DNA of 64,000 nt from JACPPO01 sp965262505 (lineage in GTDB: Bacteria; Acidobacteriota; Vicinamibacteria; Vicinamibacterales; UBA2999). The stretch spans positions 248,001-312,000 of the forward strand of contig CBDHFM010000030.1 of the NCBI GenBank assembly GCA_965262505.1. Reading direction: 5' to 3'. Numbering within the stretch: position 1 is the stretch's first letter; each line of letters opens with the position of its first letter. A program made the translations under genes and the position numbers. Positions 43,457-53,736 of this stretch are shown here, piece after piece. Below the pieces are notes generated by a model that saw nothing but the letters and a program-made list of their open reading frames with translations, ran no database searches and was not told where the DNA came from.

Positions 43457-44357
43457 CGTGGAGGCGTTCGGCATCGAAGGGACCGGCTCCTACGGTGTGG
43501 GCCTCGCGAGCTTCGTGCGCCGACACGCCATCCGCGTGGTCGAGGTCAGCCATTGCGACCGGCGAAAGCGACGCCACAACGGCAAGAGCGATACGATCGA
43601 CGCCGAGACCGCCGCCCGCTCGGTGCTGTCGGGGATCGCGACAGCCATCCCGAAGACCGCCGACGGCGCCGCAGAGATGGTGCGCCAGATCAAAACCGCC
43701 CGAGATACCGCCGTAAAAGCCCGCAGTGCCGCCATCATCACGCTCAAGTCGCTGATCGTCAACGCCTCTGACGCACTCCGCGAATCACTCGACCCGCTGA
43801 CGGACAAGAAACTCATCGACCGTTGCGCGGCGCTCGTACCCGGTGACATCCTCGACCCCACGGCCTCGGCGAAGCACTCGCTCCGGGCGCTCGCTAGGCG
43901 TTGGCTCACCCTGACAGCGGAAATCCGGACACACGACGACGTCCTCGACGCGATCACGCACACAGCCGCACCGACACTCCGTGAAGCGTTTGGCATCGGT
44001 GCGGACTCCGCTGCCGAGATGATGATTGTCGCGGGTGACAACCCGACGCGGGTGCGTTCCGAGGCGGCCTTCGCGAAGCTCTGCGGCGCATGTCCGATTC
44101 CGGCATCGAGCGGGGTGACGCATCGGCATCGGCTCTTTCGTGGCGGCCACCGTCAAGCCAACGCGGCGATCTACCGCATCGTGACCGTCCGCATGCGCTG
44201 GCACCAGCCGACCCTCGACTATGTCGGGCGACGGACGGCCCAGGGCCTGACCAAGAAGGACATCATCCGCTGTCTGAAGCGCTTCGTCGCCCGCGAGATC
44301 TACAACGCCCTGATCGCAGACCACCGCTCCCGTGGGGCCCTCACCTCCGCTGCCTGA
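43457..44357 (+). pseudogene. IS110-family transposase, N-terminally truncated
   Basis: The frame VEAFGIEGTGSYGVGLASFV, HNGKSDTIDAETAARSVLSG and the transposase_20 half (AFAKLCGACPIPASSGVTHR, HRLFRGGHRQANAAIYRIVT) identify IS110. The first catalytic Asp region (usually FVGIDVSK) is missing, cut off by the IS5/IS903-like end at 43456. Confidence 0.87.
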
Positions 44358-44384
44358 CAAGTGGCAATGGAGCACTCTTGACAC

Positions 44385-44638
44385 ATAGGGGCTTCAATGC
44401 CCTCGCCGAGTCGGTGATCGGGCTCTTCAAGACGGAGGTGATTCGACGCAAGGGGCCGTGGCGCACCCTCGAGGCCGTGGAGGTCGCCACCTTGACGTGG
44501 GTGGACTGGTTCAACACACGACGACTGTTGGGGCCGCTCGGGGACATTCCACCAGCAGAGTTCGAGGCGCAGTACTATGAGCAGGCTGCGGTGGCCTGAT
44601 TCAACGAATGAGGTCTCCGAGAAACCCGGTACGATTCA
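44385..44638 (+). pseudogene. IS3 element C-type 3' remnant
   Basis: GFNALAESVIGLFKTEVIRR to FEAQYYEQAAVA is the OrfB C-terminus. It is followed by the terminal repeat CCCGGTACGATTCA matching element C. Confidence 0.82.
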
Positions 44639-44716
44639 CACGTTCATTCGGGCTTGATGCGCCTTCGGCGCTTGAAGCGTTGAAGATCAGTGTGGAGAGG
44701 TTTAAAGGCGACGACC

Positions 44717-45094
44717 TCAACGAAGATCTGGCGCGGGATTGCGCTTGCAAGGCCTGGCATCTCTGTGATCACGTTCATAAAGCGAGAACGTCGGCTCTGT
44801 GTCGAATTCGAGCGCCATCATTCCTGTAGTTCCCCGATAGAAGAGCTCGTTTTCGACGGGACTCATACCGACCACCGCCAGCGACTCGTGCACCAGCGCC
44901 TTCCTCTCCGGCGCCGCGAGGGAGCGATCGATTTCGGCGAGCAGCGGCGCCGAGCCCGGGCGAACGACAATCGCCTGCGGAATCGTCGAGAGGTTGCCGG
45001 GGAGCACGCGGATACGCGCGTCCGTCCGTGCCGTGTCGGTCATCCGCTGCCGGCTCGCGCCCCTCTGGAAGAACACGACGAACTGCTACATCGT
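44717..45094 (-). pseudogene. possible periplasmic binding protein C-terminal fragment
   Basis: The frame contains IRVLPGNLSTIPQAIVVRPG, SAPLLAEIDRSLAAPERKAL and VHESLAVVGM, which resembles the last part of amino-acid-type (SBP_bac_3) binding proteins. A stop precedes it and no signal peptide is present. The tail ERDHRDARPCKRNPAPD is unlike the family. Similarity is weak. Confidence 0.35.
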
Positions 45095-45134
45095 GAGCGT
45101 GCCTTGCACGGGCGTGTGTGGCACTATCGGTGCG

Positions 45135-46031
45135 ATGGGCACCGCCAAGGGCGAATCGAGTCGGCGACAAGGACATCGGCGCAGCGTCGCCGCTCCGGCA
45201 CTCCTGGCGGCGGCCTCGCTCGCCGCGGCCGCTGCGGTCCTCATCTGGTCAATGTCGCCGGCACGCACCCTCGGGCAGCTGGAGCACGAGGAGGTGTCGG
45301 CCTTTTCCCATATCCGTGTCCGCCGCGGCGGTGACGTCCGCACGCTGACGTTCGTGCGAGACAACGGCCAGGAGGTCATGCAGAGCCGCGTCAATCTGGC
45401 GGCGTCCCACACCTTGGTCTCGCCGTACGCGCGCGCCATGTTCGCCAGCTACCTCTACCAGCCTCAGCCGCGTCGCGTGCTCATCGTCGGCCTGGGCGGC
45501 GGCGCGATGGTTCGCTTCCTGACCCATCACGAACCGCAGGTACACATCGACGCCGTCGAGATCGATCCCGCCGTCGTACGGCTCGCGGACGAATACTTCG
45601 GCGTGCGCTCCGGCGGGAACGTCCGCGTGCATACCGCCGACGGGGTGGCGTTCGTGGAGTCCACCGCGGACCGCTACGACCTGATCTTCATGGACGCGTT
45701 CCTGCGTCCGTCGAGCGACACCGACACCACCGGCGTGCCAACGCGTCTCAAGACGCAGGCGTTTCTCGTCCGCCTGAAGCAGGCGCTTGCCCCCGGCGGT
45801 GTCGTTGCGTTCAATGTCAACGAACACGACAGCATGGCCGACGACATCGCTGCGGTCGCGGCTGTGTTCGACCACGTTGCGGTCTACCGCTGTCCTCCTG
45901 CGGACAATAGGGTGGTCATCGCTTCCGAGGGCGGCACGACGGACGACGAAGTGCGCGCTCGCATCGGTGCGCTCGACGCGCGCTTCGTGGGAGCGCTGTC
46001 GTTCGCCGATGTTCTGCGGAACCGCGAATAG
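45135..46031 (+). CDS. spermidine-synthase-like methyltransferase
   Basis: This 298-aa protein has one N-terminal membrane segment (residues 18-38) and then a Rossmann domain of the spermine/spermidine synthase type: VLIVGLGGGAMVRFLTHHEP (SAM-binding glycine loop), IDAVEIDPAVVRLADEYFGV (acidic residue after strand 2), VHTADGVAFVESTADRYDLI and FMDAF. Such membrane-anchored proteins are usually not true polyamine synthases and their substrate is unknown. The region before 45135 has no good ribosome site, so the start is uncertain. Confidence 0.75.
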   Translation: MGTAKGESSRRQGHRRSVAAPALLAAASLAAAAAVLIWSMSPARTLGQLEHEEVSAFSHIRVRRGGDVRTLTFVRDNGQEVMQSRVNLAASHTLVSPYARAMFASYLYQPQPRRVLIVGLGGGAMVRFLTHHEPQVHIDAVEIDPAVVRLADEYFGVRSGGNVRVHTADGVAFVESTADRYDLIFMDAFLRPSSDTDTTGVPTRLKTQAFLVRLKQALAPGGVVAFNVNEHDSMADDIAAVAAVFDHVAVYRCPPADNRVVIASEGGTTDDEVRARIGALDARFVGALSFADVLRNRE

Positions 46032-46300
46032 CGCGCGGCATCCGCATTTCGGACGCAGCCGTGCTCGCTCGCGATCGCCTCCAAGGCGACAAGCTGTCCC
46101 TGCGAACAATCAAGACGAGTTCCATCGTCTGGTGCCCGCTGCCGCCGGAGGCCGTCGAAGCACTCAAATGAATCGCCGAGCGACGATGCTCGGTACTTCT
46201 TCTGGAACGGCAGATGCGAACCGACGTCAGCCGTGAAGATTTTGGAGCGGACGTTTCAGCGCGTCTTCGAGATCGCGGACATCTCAGAACAGAAAGCGTT
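46032..46300 (+). pseudogene. tyrosine recombinase remnant
   Basis: RGIRISDAAVLARDRLQGDK and VWCPLPPEAVEALK, then in another frame YFFWNGRCEPTSAVKILERT and FQRVFEIADIS, reproduce the central part of a known type of site-specific integrase. The catalytic Arg region and the HxxR/Tyr end are missing, and at least one stop and one frameshift intervene. Confidence 0.7.
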
Positions 46301-46305
46301 TGTCT

Positions 46306-46328
46306 CGGGATTTCCGTTTTGCCTGCCC
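46306..46328 (+). repeat. 24-base motif shared with 49627-49650 (inverse)
   Basis: CGGGATTTCCGTTTTGCCTG plus CCC lies at the end of the recombinase remnant. The minus strand at 49627-49650 carries the same motif with one or two changes. It could be an element end or recombination site. Confidence 0.5.
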
Positions 46329-46385
46329 AAGATGGACCTGTAGCGCCCCAGGGTTCTTGGACAGTGGTTTGAAGGTAATCACTTC

Positions 46386-46548
46386 TACGCTACCGCGTCC
46401 AGCCCGTCGAAATCGCGTCGCACTTGGGCTGGACTCTGATAGTCGTACTTCGCCAGCATCCACTGCTCGTTGTACGTCCGTTGAAACTCGAGCAAGGCGA
46501 GGCGGAGTTCCTCGATCGTTTCGAAGCTCCGCACCCGACGTCCCCCCC
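46386..46548 (-). pseudogene. IS3 OrfB C-terminal fragment
   Basis: RSFETIEELRLALLEFQRTY then NEQWMLAKYDYQSPAQVRRD ends in a stop. It is the tail of an IS3 integrase of the FxxTYNxxW type. The upstream part is cut off at the ACGT-CCCCCCC border of the next IS3. Confidence 0.75.
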
Positions 46549-46712
46549 ATTTTGAGTAACACGTAGGTTTAGAGTCCGATCATCCGGAAAGGAAGATCGG
46601 ACGTGAAGCAGCGATTTACGGAAGCGCAGATCATTGGGTTCCTGCGGGAGGCCGAGGCAGGCCTCCCGGTGAAGGACCTGTGCCGCCGGCACGGGTTCTC
46701 GGAGGCCAGTTA
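46549..46712 (+). pseudogene. IS3 element F: left end and first half of OrfA
   Basis: The end CCCCCCCATTTTGAGTAAC, GGTTTAGAGTCCG and the OrfA start MKQRFTEAQIIGFLREAEAG to RHGFSEAS (from 46602) are present. The gene is then cut by ISAzo13 at TA. The missing half (YYLWRSKFDGM...) lies inverted at 56138-56293. Confidence 0.85.
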
Positions 46713-47233
46713 GGGCTTGTCAGACAATTACTGACTTTTGTGTTCTCGGAGCAGCGGGATGGATCGTGTAGTTCCAGTCGCCGTGAAAGCGATGCCGCTC
46801 GAGGCGTACCGTCGCCAGCTGCGCATCGGTGACGGTGAGGCCACCCGGGTATGGGCCGCGGTCGAGTTCCGACCGAACGCGGAGTCCGGACCGACTGTGC
46901 GTCGAGCCAATGAGGCTCACGATCGTGGCCAAGTCGACGAGTGGGGTGCCGCGCCAATTCATCGCGATGTGCGAGAACACCCGATGCTCGATCTTGTTCC
47001 ACTTGCTCGTACCCGGCGGAAAGTGACAGACCGTGATCACCAAGCCCGTCCGATTGGCCAGACGCGGCAGTTCCCACTTCCACAACCGGAGGCGCGCCCC
47101 GTTGCTCCCGCCTGCATCCGCCGTGATCAACAGCGACTGGGCTTGTCGATACGCTGGGCGACCCATGTGCTGCCACCAACGCTGGATCGACCGTACCGCG
47201 AAGCTCGCGGTGTCGTGATCGATCCCGACACGC
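46713..47233 (-). pseudogene. ISAzo13 transposase, 3' half
   Basis: The frame from VGIDHDTASFAVRSIQRWWQ to the stop at 46720 is the second half of the transposase at 36149-37387, with a few differences. It ends at IS256 copy 4 with flank GCGTGTCG, which also ends the 5' half at 57078-57085. Confidence 0.9.
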
Positions 47234-48671
47234 GGGGATGTCCCGGCCGCTGTTGAAACTCGGCGGCGACTCGGGTGACATTCTAAGCGACGTGCTGCGC
47301 CTCCCTGGAGTCTCCGAGGCCGAGACGGTGATCTCGGGCGCGGAGGGCCGCGACGAGCTGCGGCATATCCGCATGTCCCTTCAGGCGCCGGAACCCTTTG
47401 GCTGCTTCGAGCACACCCGCGGCGACCCAGCGCAGCATCATCTGGCCGCCCCGCCAGCGCTTGACGTTGCGTTTGACGTGGCGGGTCCGGCTGATGAGGC
47501 TCTCGGCGGCGTTGGTGGTGGCCAGCGAGCGCTGGAGACGGGGAGCGAGGCCGAGCGTGAGCACGGTCACGGTCTCTTCGAGCCCTTCCCGCACACTGGC
47601 CGCCGCGCACGGATGTTCCCGGTCGAGGCGGCGGGCGAGGTTCCGTAGCAACCGCATCGCGGTCTTCACGTCCTCGTGCTGATAGGCCCGCCGCAGGATG
47701 GCCTGCACCCAGGGCCGCTGGCGCGCCGGTAAATGGTCGAGGATGTTGCGGGTCTTGTGGACTTGGCAGCGCTGCACCACGGCGGCGCGGCCGAACACCG
47801 CAGTCACCGCCGCCCGCAGCGCCTTCGACCCATCGAGCATCACCAGCACACTCCGATCGGTGCGCAGGCCACGGCTCTGGAGGTTGGCCAGCAGGCTCTG
47901 ACAGACGGTCGCGTTCTCCGTCGAGCCTTCCCAGAGCCCGAGGGCGTGCTTCGTGCCGTCGGCGCCGACCCCCAAGGCGACGACCAGACAGTGCTCGCCG
48001 ATGTGGACACCGTCGAGGACGAGGCCGACCAGATCCAGGTTCTCGAGGGGCGTCGCCTGCCACGCGGCCAGTTGCGCGGCGGTCTTGGCGACAAACCGGC
48101 GGCTGACGGCGCTCTTACTCACGCTACGGCTGGGGACGTCGGCCGGGAGCGGCTCCAGACTCCGAGCATAGCCCCGGGTGCTGACACCGACCAACAGCTG
48201 CTCGACAGTGCGGCGCCGCAGGGGATCGGTCTGGGCCATCGTCTGGAAAGTCGGCAGCGGTACTTCCTGGCGGGCCGCGCGGACCCGGGGACGCCGGATT
48301 GCCACCTTGCGCCCGCCGAGGACGACCTCACTGGCCACCGTCCCGGCCCGGGCCGCCGTACGGTCGGCCTGGTGCGCGTACCGCGGGCCACAGATCGCGG
48401 TCCGATCGTCTTCGAGCATGGCGTCCAAGACCTGTAACCCTGACCGCACCGCGAGCTCGAACAGCTCCGCCTCGGTATCGATCAGCAGCTCGACGAGGGG
48501 CAGGCGACGCGGGGGCGGAGATTCAACACCAGCGGCGGGACGGACTGTGCGAGACTTCTTCATGGCGGCTCCTTTGCTGTGAGGCGTGTCGCCTCGGGTT
48601 GCCCACCACTCGTGTATCACGAGCAGTGAGGAGCCGCCGCGTCAATTTTCAACAGTCAGTGGGACATCCCC
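47234..48671 (-). mobile_element. IS256-family element, type a, copy 4 (inversion endpoint)
   Basis: This is a complete 1438-bp copy. In element orientation its right flank is GCGTGTCG and its left flank is TGAAGGGT. Each reappears as the opposite flank of copy 5, proving exchange of flanks between the two copies. Confidence 0.95.
47283..48563 (-). CDS. IS256-family transposase (type a), copy 4
   Basis: The 426-aa protein is identical to that of copy 1. Confidence 0.95.
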   Translation of the reverse strand: MKKSRTVRPAAGVESPPPRRLPLVELLIDTEAELFELAVRSGLQVLDAMLEDDRTAICGPRYAHQADRTAARAGTVASEVVLGGRKVAIRRPRVRAARQEVPLPTFQTMAQTDPLRRRTVEQLLVGVSTRGYARSLEPLPADVPSRSVSKSAVSRRFVAKTAAQLAAWQATPLENLDLVGLVLDGVHIGEHCLVVALGVGADGTKHALGLWEGSTENATVCQSLLANLQSRGLRTDRSVLVMLDGSKALRAAVTAVFGRAAVVQRCQVHKTRNILDHLPARQRPWVQAILRRAYQHEDVKTAMRLLRNLARRLDREHPCAAASVREGLEETVTVLTLGLAPRLQRSLATTNAAESLISRTRHVKRNVKRWRGGQMMLRWVAAGVLEAAKGFRRLKGHADMPQLVAALRARDHRLGLGDSREAQHVA

Positions 48672-49452
48672 ACCCTTCATGGATGGAACTCACCGAGGCA
48701 CAGCACGCGCGCATTGCGTCCTATCTTCCGCGGCAACGTGGCAATGTCAGCGTGTCCAACCAGCAGGTGCTCAATGCGATCCTGTACGTCGCCGAGCACG
48801 GGTGCAAGTGGCGGGGCATGCCGCGTCGCTTCGGGAATTGGCACACGATCTATACCCGCATAAATCGCTGGTCCAAAAACGGGGTGCTCGACCGGGTGTT
48901 CGAACACCTGCTACGCGCCCAGTTGATCCGCCTCAAGCTGGAGGCGGTGTCGCTGGACAGCACCATCGTCAAGGTCCATCCCGACGGCACGGGGGCGCTA
49001 AAAAAACGGTCCCCAGGCCATCGGCAAATCCCGCGGCGGGTGGACCACCAAGATTCATCTGGTTGCCGCGGATGCTCATACGGCAATAACGTTCGCGCTT
49101 TCCCCCGGCCAAGCCCACGATGCGCCGGAAGGGCGCAAGCTCCTCACGCACTGGGGACCGCACGACGAGCCGCTGGCGCTGGTGATGGACCGCGCCTACC
49201 AGGGTGACGAGACCCGCCAACTGGCGTTGGATCTGGGGTTCACGCCGGTGGTGCCGCCGGTCGCGACCCGCGTGGACCCTTGGGAGTACGACCGGGAGCT
49301 GTACAAGCGGCGCAACGAGATCGAGCGCCTGTTCCGCCGCTTGAAGGGCTATCGCCGGATCTTCTCGCGCTTTGACAAGCTGGATGTACTCTTCCTTGGC
49401 TTCATCCACTTCGCACTCATTTTCGATGCACTGCGTTAGTGTTAACACGCCC
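48672..49452 (+). mobile_element. IS5-family element (IS427-like), left end removed by inversion
   Basis: The right end TTAGTGTTAACACG is present. The left end (TGTTAACACTATTTAG, read on the minus strand) lies at 58532-58558, on the far side of IS256 copy 5. Confidence 0.82.
48683..49439 (+). CDS. IS5-family (IS427-like) transposase with slippery site
   Basis: The first frame (MELTEAQHARIASYLPRQRG to SLDSTIVKVHPDGTGALKK) contains the DUF4096-like domain and the first Asp. A run of seven A (49000-49006) then allows a -1 shift into GPQAIGKSRGGWTTKIHLVA, ALVMDRAYQGDETRQLALDL (second Asp) and KRRNEIERLFRRLKGYRRIF (Glu). A-run frameshifting is known in this group, so the gene may be functional, but its left end and leader are displaced. 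Confidence 0.82.
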
Positions 49453-49626
49453 TAGTCGAATCCGCACACGGCCCGCGCCTCTGACTCGCCCATCCCGCCG
49501 TCCCGAAGCTGTCGGAATGCCCGAGTCCGGCCCTGTAGATCGGACGCCATCAACGCCCGGAAATCGAGCCGACCCGACAGCCCGACCCGCTCCAGCTCCG
49601 CGGTCGGGTGTATAACGGGGCCCTCC
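49453..49626 (-). pseudogene. phage portal protein C-terminal fragment
   Basis: VGLSGRLDFRALMASDLQGR and TRAFRQLRDGGMGESEARAV follow the pattern of HK97-type portal proteins near the C-terminus (a DxxALxxxDxxxR strand-helix, then GxxxxxEAR). The fragment ends at the CTAG next to the IS5-family end and is replaced upstream by the 24-base motif. It is weak but specific enough to suggest a prophage or gene-transfer-agent fossil. Confidence 0.4.
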
Positions 49627-49650
49627 GGGGCAGGCAAATCGGAAATCCCG
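49627..49650 (-). repeat. 24-base motif, second copy
   Basis: On the minus strand it reads CGGGATTTCCGATTTGCCTG plus CCCC, in inverse orientation relative to the copy at 46306. The inversion at 48672-57085 has flipped it, so both copies originally had the same orientation. Confidence 0.5.
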
Positions 49651-49658
49651 GCTTAGAC

Positions 49659-50144
49659 TCACGTCGCGGAGCCGAGTCCCATTGCACGTCGCCAGGCCGC
49701 GATCTGTCCGACGTGGTTCATCTCGTGGGCCGTCATCAAGAACGTGATCATGTCGCCGACCGTCGGGAAATAGGGAAGCGTTTTCACGTACGGATGGGGC
49801 TTGGCCCACGATTCAAGGTCGGCGCTCTTCAGCGCTTCAGTGTTGCGCGAGTGCTGTTCCCTGAGCGCACCGAGGATCTCGTCTTTCGACGGATAGGCTG
49901 AAACGTCTGACGACGGTGTTTCACCGGTGGCAAATGTCTTGTCCCACCCATCCGGCAGGCTCGATTCAAGTCCGAGCATCGAGCCAAGGTTGTTGGCCCA
50001 GACGACGAGGTGACCAAGGGACCACGCCGGGTGGTTGATTACACCGTTCGGCTGTTCGACCATCTGTTCGGCTGAGAGGTCTTTGACGAGGGTTTCTGCG
50101 CGCATAAGGTTGAACCCATACACAAGCGCTATGTGATCATGCAT
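49659..50144 (-). CDS. DinB-family protein
   Basis: This 161-aa four-helix-bundle protein of the DinB/DUF664 superfamily has probable metal ligands in NHPAWSLGHLVVW (His near residue 50) and AHEMNHVGQIAAWRRAMGL (two His near the C-terminus). Members are thiol-dependent metalloenzymes or of unknown role. The ATG has AGGAGACTC upstream. It is one of the few intact host-like genes in this region. It now lies inverted relative to its original orientation because of the IS256-mediated event. Confidence 0.82.
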   Translation of the reverse strand: MHDHIALVYGFNLMRAETLVKDLSAEQMVEQPNGVINHPAWSLGHLVVWANNLGSMLGLESSLPDGWDKTFATGETPSSDVSAYPSKDEILGALREQHSRNTEALKSADLESWAKPHPYVKTLPYFPTVGDMITFLMTAHEMNHVGQIAAWRRAMGLGSAT

Positions 50145-50372
50145 TCGAGTCTCCTGATGATGTTCACGGTGGTGAGTAATGGTGGGATTTTACCTCCTCA
50201 CGGGCGTTGTCCAAGACGTCAGGACTTTATCGCTTTTTGTTAGAACCTATCTCAAAATCGTTTAAACAATATCCGCAGGGATGCCGTTGCCATGACCGAG
50301 GCGACGACGGTCGCTGAAATCACCAACCAGAAGCCTGCCACGCTGCTCAAAGCTGCCGAGCCCAAGGCCATC
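50145..50372. other. intergenic stretch with an IS end and a truncated start
   Basis: TTAGAACCTATCTCAAAATC (50240-50259) recurs inverted at 58582-58602. A plus-strand start at 50292 (MTEATTVAEITNQKPATLLK) stays open for 27 codons and is then cut by the IS5/IS903-like end; it may be the beginning of a lost gene. Confidence 0.35.
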
Positions 50373-51344
50373 GGCGTTGTTGCACGAATCGTGACTGGCC
50401 CGCACGATACCCACCGACGGGATCCTCACCTGCCGATGCGATATGACACTGGTCGGCCGAGGGCGGTCATCCGATTGAGGATCTCACAGCCGAGGACGAC
50501 CTCACTCCTCTGCCCGGCTGGGCTCCGGGCACGAAGGCCATCTCCGATGATGGACTTGTATCGGAAGAACACATTCTCCACCCGGCTCTGACGATGGTAC
50601 CCTGACGCCTTCTTCCACTGGCGCCGTCCGAGAGTCTTCACCAACGTGATCGTCCGATCCCGCGCAGGCGACCGCGGGCCGTGCCCAGAGACGGTCGCCG
50701 TCTTGGCCGGTGGGATGACCACCGTCGCACCCCGCGCCCCCGCCGTTTCGTAGACGGCGACCGTGTCATAGGCGGCGTCAGCGGTGACGCGCACGAGAGG
50801 GCCTTCGACCGCGGTGAGCAGATTGAGGGCGGTGGTCGCATCATCACCCGTCTCCTCGGTCAACGTGTGGACGAGGATCACGCCTGACTGATCGACGCCA
50901 AGGTGGAGTTTCCGCCAGCCACGTCTGCCGCAGCCACCGTGTGTCGCGGCAGCCCACTCACCTGCTCCGACGATGGACAGCCCCGTGCTGTCGAGCACGA
51001 GATGGAGGCCCTCGCCGGGCGGGACCGGTCGCAGACGGCGCCTCAGATGCTGACTGCGCCGGGAGAGCGTCGTATAGTCGGGGGCGGAGAGGTCGAGGCG
51101 CATCATCCCGAACAGGGCGTGCAGGAATCCTTCGGCCTGGCGCAGCGGGAGATGGTAGAGGAGCCGCAGGGTCAGGGCGGTCTCGATGGCAAGATCCGAG
51201 TAGCGCCGCTGCCCACCCCGCCGGCCGCTCCGGCGGGGCGTCCAGGAAGCGATCGCTTCCGAGGACACCCACACCGTCACATCGCCGCGTCGAACGAGGG
51301 CCTGATTGTAGGCCGCCCAGTTCGCAACGCGGTACTTCGTCTTA
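50373..51344 (-). mobile_element. IS5/IS903-like element, left end cut by IS3
   Basis: The right end GGCGTTGTTGCACGAATC is present. The left end is missing because the IS3 element A copy 2 begins at about codon 3 of the transposase. Confidence 0.85.
50426..51344 (-). pseudogene. IS5/IS903-like transposase lacking its start
   Basis: The frame from HKTKYRVANWAAYNQALVRR to the stop is the most complete version of this transposase in the window. All three catalytic regions (LDSTGLSIVGAGEWAA, VTADAAYDTVAVYE, SRVENVFFRYKSI) are intact. The start codon is lost to the IS3 insertion, although the IS3 sequence keeps the frame open upstream. Confidence 0.85.
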
Positions 51345-52734
51345 TGGGCTTGATCCGATCTCGTGGACACGTTCCGAAAGGTGGAGACGATGTCCCGAAT
51401 GGCAGCAACCACACGTCGGCGGTCACGCCGGCAATTCAGTGACGAGTTCCGGGCTGGGGCGGTCCGGCTGGTGTTGGAAGAGGGGAAGACGGTCGGCGCC
51501 GTCGCCCGCGAGTTGGATCTTACCGAATCGGCCTTGCGGCAATGGGTCGAGCGGGCGCGCGCCGACCGCAGCGGGGGCCGTACCGGTCTGACGACCGCCG
51601 AGCGGGAGGAGCTGGCTCGGCTGCGCAAGGAGAATCGCATCCTCGCCGAGGAGCGCGACATCTTAAAAAAAGCGACGGCCTTCTTCGCGAAGCAGCGCCG
51701 GGAAGATTTCGGTTCATTGCCGTGGAGAAGGCCAGGCACACCGTCATCATTCTGTGCCGGTGTCTCGCGGTCACACGCAGCGGGTTCTACGCGTGGCAAC
51801 GACGCCCGGAATCGGCACGATCACGAGACGACCGGCGGGTGAAGGTCCTCGTCCAAGCGTCCGTTGACGCGAGCAAACAGCGCTATGGCAGCCCGCGCAT
51901 TCACGAAGACCTGATCGAGCAGGACGAGCAGGTGAGTCGCAAACGGGTCGTCCGGCTGATGCAGGAAGAAGGCCTGGTCGCACGGGCCCGGAAGCGTGAC
52001 AACGTAACCACCATGAGCGATCACGACCAGCCGGTCGCGGCGAATCTGCTCGACCGCCAGTTCGAGGCGGACGCCCCGAATCAGCGGTGGGTCGGCGACA
52101 CGACCGAGTTCGTCATCGGCAGCAGCGGTAACCTGTACCTCGCGGCGGTCTTGGATCTGTGCTCGCGGTTCATCGTGGGGTGGGCCGTCAGCGCGGTGAA
52201 CGACCGGCACGTGACCATCAAGGCCTTGGAGATGGCGCTCAAGCGCCGGTGCCCGGACATCGGCCTCCTCCATCATTCCGATCAGGGTTGTACGTACGCC
52301 AGCGAGGATTCTCAGGACCTCCTCGAGGCGCGTGGCATCGTCTGCAGCATGAGCCGACGTGGCAACTGCTGGGACAATGCCGTCATGGAGAGCTTCTTCT
52401 CGACCGTCAAGAGCGAGCGCGGCGAACACGTCGACAGTCACGGCGACGCGAAGATGGAGTTGTTCGATCACATCGACGTGTTCTATCACCAGCGACGTCG
52501 CCACTCGACGCTCGGCCAGATCAGTCCGGCCGCCTTCGAACGGCAGGCGGCGTAGGGCATGGACGCTGCCATCCCTGCGGACGCACAGAACGCGCCCACA
52601 GGGATTTGGAAATCTCGCACAGAACGCGAGATTCCCACAGCGCCCCCACTCATCATCGTTGTTGTGAACGAACGAAAGAACAACGGAGACTCAAACAGCG
52701 TAGCTAAACCGTCCACCGAATCGGATCAGGCCCA
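51345..52734 (+). mobile_element. IS3-family element A, copy 2 (1390 bp)
   Basis: The copy is the same length as and nearly identical to the one at 17360. It joins an IS5/IS903-like gene on the left to an IS3 OrfB fragment on the right, without a duplication. Confidence 0.9.
51390..52555 (+). CDS. IS3 element A transposase OrfA/OrfB, copy 2
   Basis: The A7 slippery run at 51665-51671 and all core motifs are preserved. Differences from copy 1 include Arg for Ser after AFFAKQ, Tyr for Asp in QRYGSPRIHEDL, and the pair RGEHV for LGEPV near the end. Tyr is the usual residue in the Y-G-x-x-R-I motif of IS3, so this copy is more likely active than copy 1. Confidence 0.88.
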
Positions 52735-52827
52735 CCTCGGCTTGCCGGGTTCAATGAGACGTAGGGTCAGCCCCTGCGTGTGCGCCCATGTGAGCATCGC
52801 GCGACCGCAGAACTCCGGTCCGTTGTC
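52735..52827 (-). pseudogene. IS3 element F OrfB, 3' internal fragment
   Basis: DNGPEFCGRAMLTWAHTQGL then TLRLIEPGKP continues the OrfB interrupted at 55601. It is cut on the other side by IS3 element A. Confidence 0.82.
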
Positions 52828-53736
52828 CAGGATATGTGAGAGATGACAGAAAGGGTGCCCTCACCCCCTCTCCGCATAGTCTCCGTGCAATCACCACAAA
52901 GCATGGAGGCACACATGAAACAGGATGAGAGGCACCACACCTCAGACGATATCTTCGTGGGTATCGATCTGGCGACCCGCCAGCACCAGGTCGTCGTCCT
53001 CGATGCGCAGGGCTGCCGTCTCACGAGCTTCAAAGTTCCCCACTCCCGAGCGGGGCTGCGCGAACTCGTGGAGCGCTGCACGTCCCGTCGAGTCCGCCGA
53101 GAAGGTCGGGTACACTTCGCGTTCGAGGCCACCGGGCACGTGTGGGAGGCGGTCGGCGCCTTCCTGGCGCAGCGCGCGCTTCGGTATTACGTGGTCAATC
53201 CGCTGGCGACGTTCCGGGTGCGCGAGGCCCGGCAGATGGGTCGAGACAAGCGAGATCTCACGGACGCGGAGCAGATCGCGCAGCTGCTTCGCACGGGAGT
53301 CGTCACCCAGTGCCAGCTCCTCCCCGCCAACTACATGCAGCTACGGCGGGCCTGGGGGGAATACCATCGCCTTCGCCGCGAGCGCGCACGACTCAAGACC
53401 CTGCTGGTGCATCAGCTCTACGGCGTCTTCCCGGAACTGGTCGGCGAGTGGCACACGGTCACGGCTCCGGGATGCCTCGCGGTGTTGAGGGCGGGCTTGC
53501 CTCCTCAACGAATTGCCGACCTGACGAAGCCCGATTTTATACGAGTCGTGCAGGCGCACCGGCGCGGACGGCGGATGTGGCGCTTCAAGATTGAGCAAGT
53601 CTGGGAAAAGGCTGGGGGGACGGTGGCGGCGCCCCATGGGCATCAGGCCGCCATGCGGGAAGTGACCCGGCTGGTGGAGCGCATCGACTTCGTCGGGGAC
53701 CAGCCGACGTCCCCCCGTCTTCAGTAGCACTTCGGT

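Noticed and set aside
42066..44357. Series of partly similar repeats that could suggest a CRISPR or tandem array
   Set aside because: They are two partial copies of one IS5/IS903-like element followed by an IS110 gene; no regular short repeat and spacer pattern exists anywhere in the window.
45135..46031. True spermidine synthase
   Set aside because: The N-terminal membrane anchor, the lack of polyamine-binding signature residues and the context argue for a methyltransferase-like relative only.
17360..52734. Large inversion or deletion between the two IS3 element A copies
   Set aside because: The copies are in direct orientation and their flanks do not pair crosswise, so no specific event can be shown.
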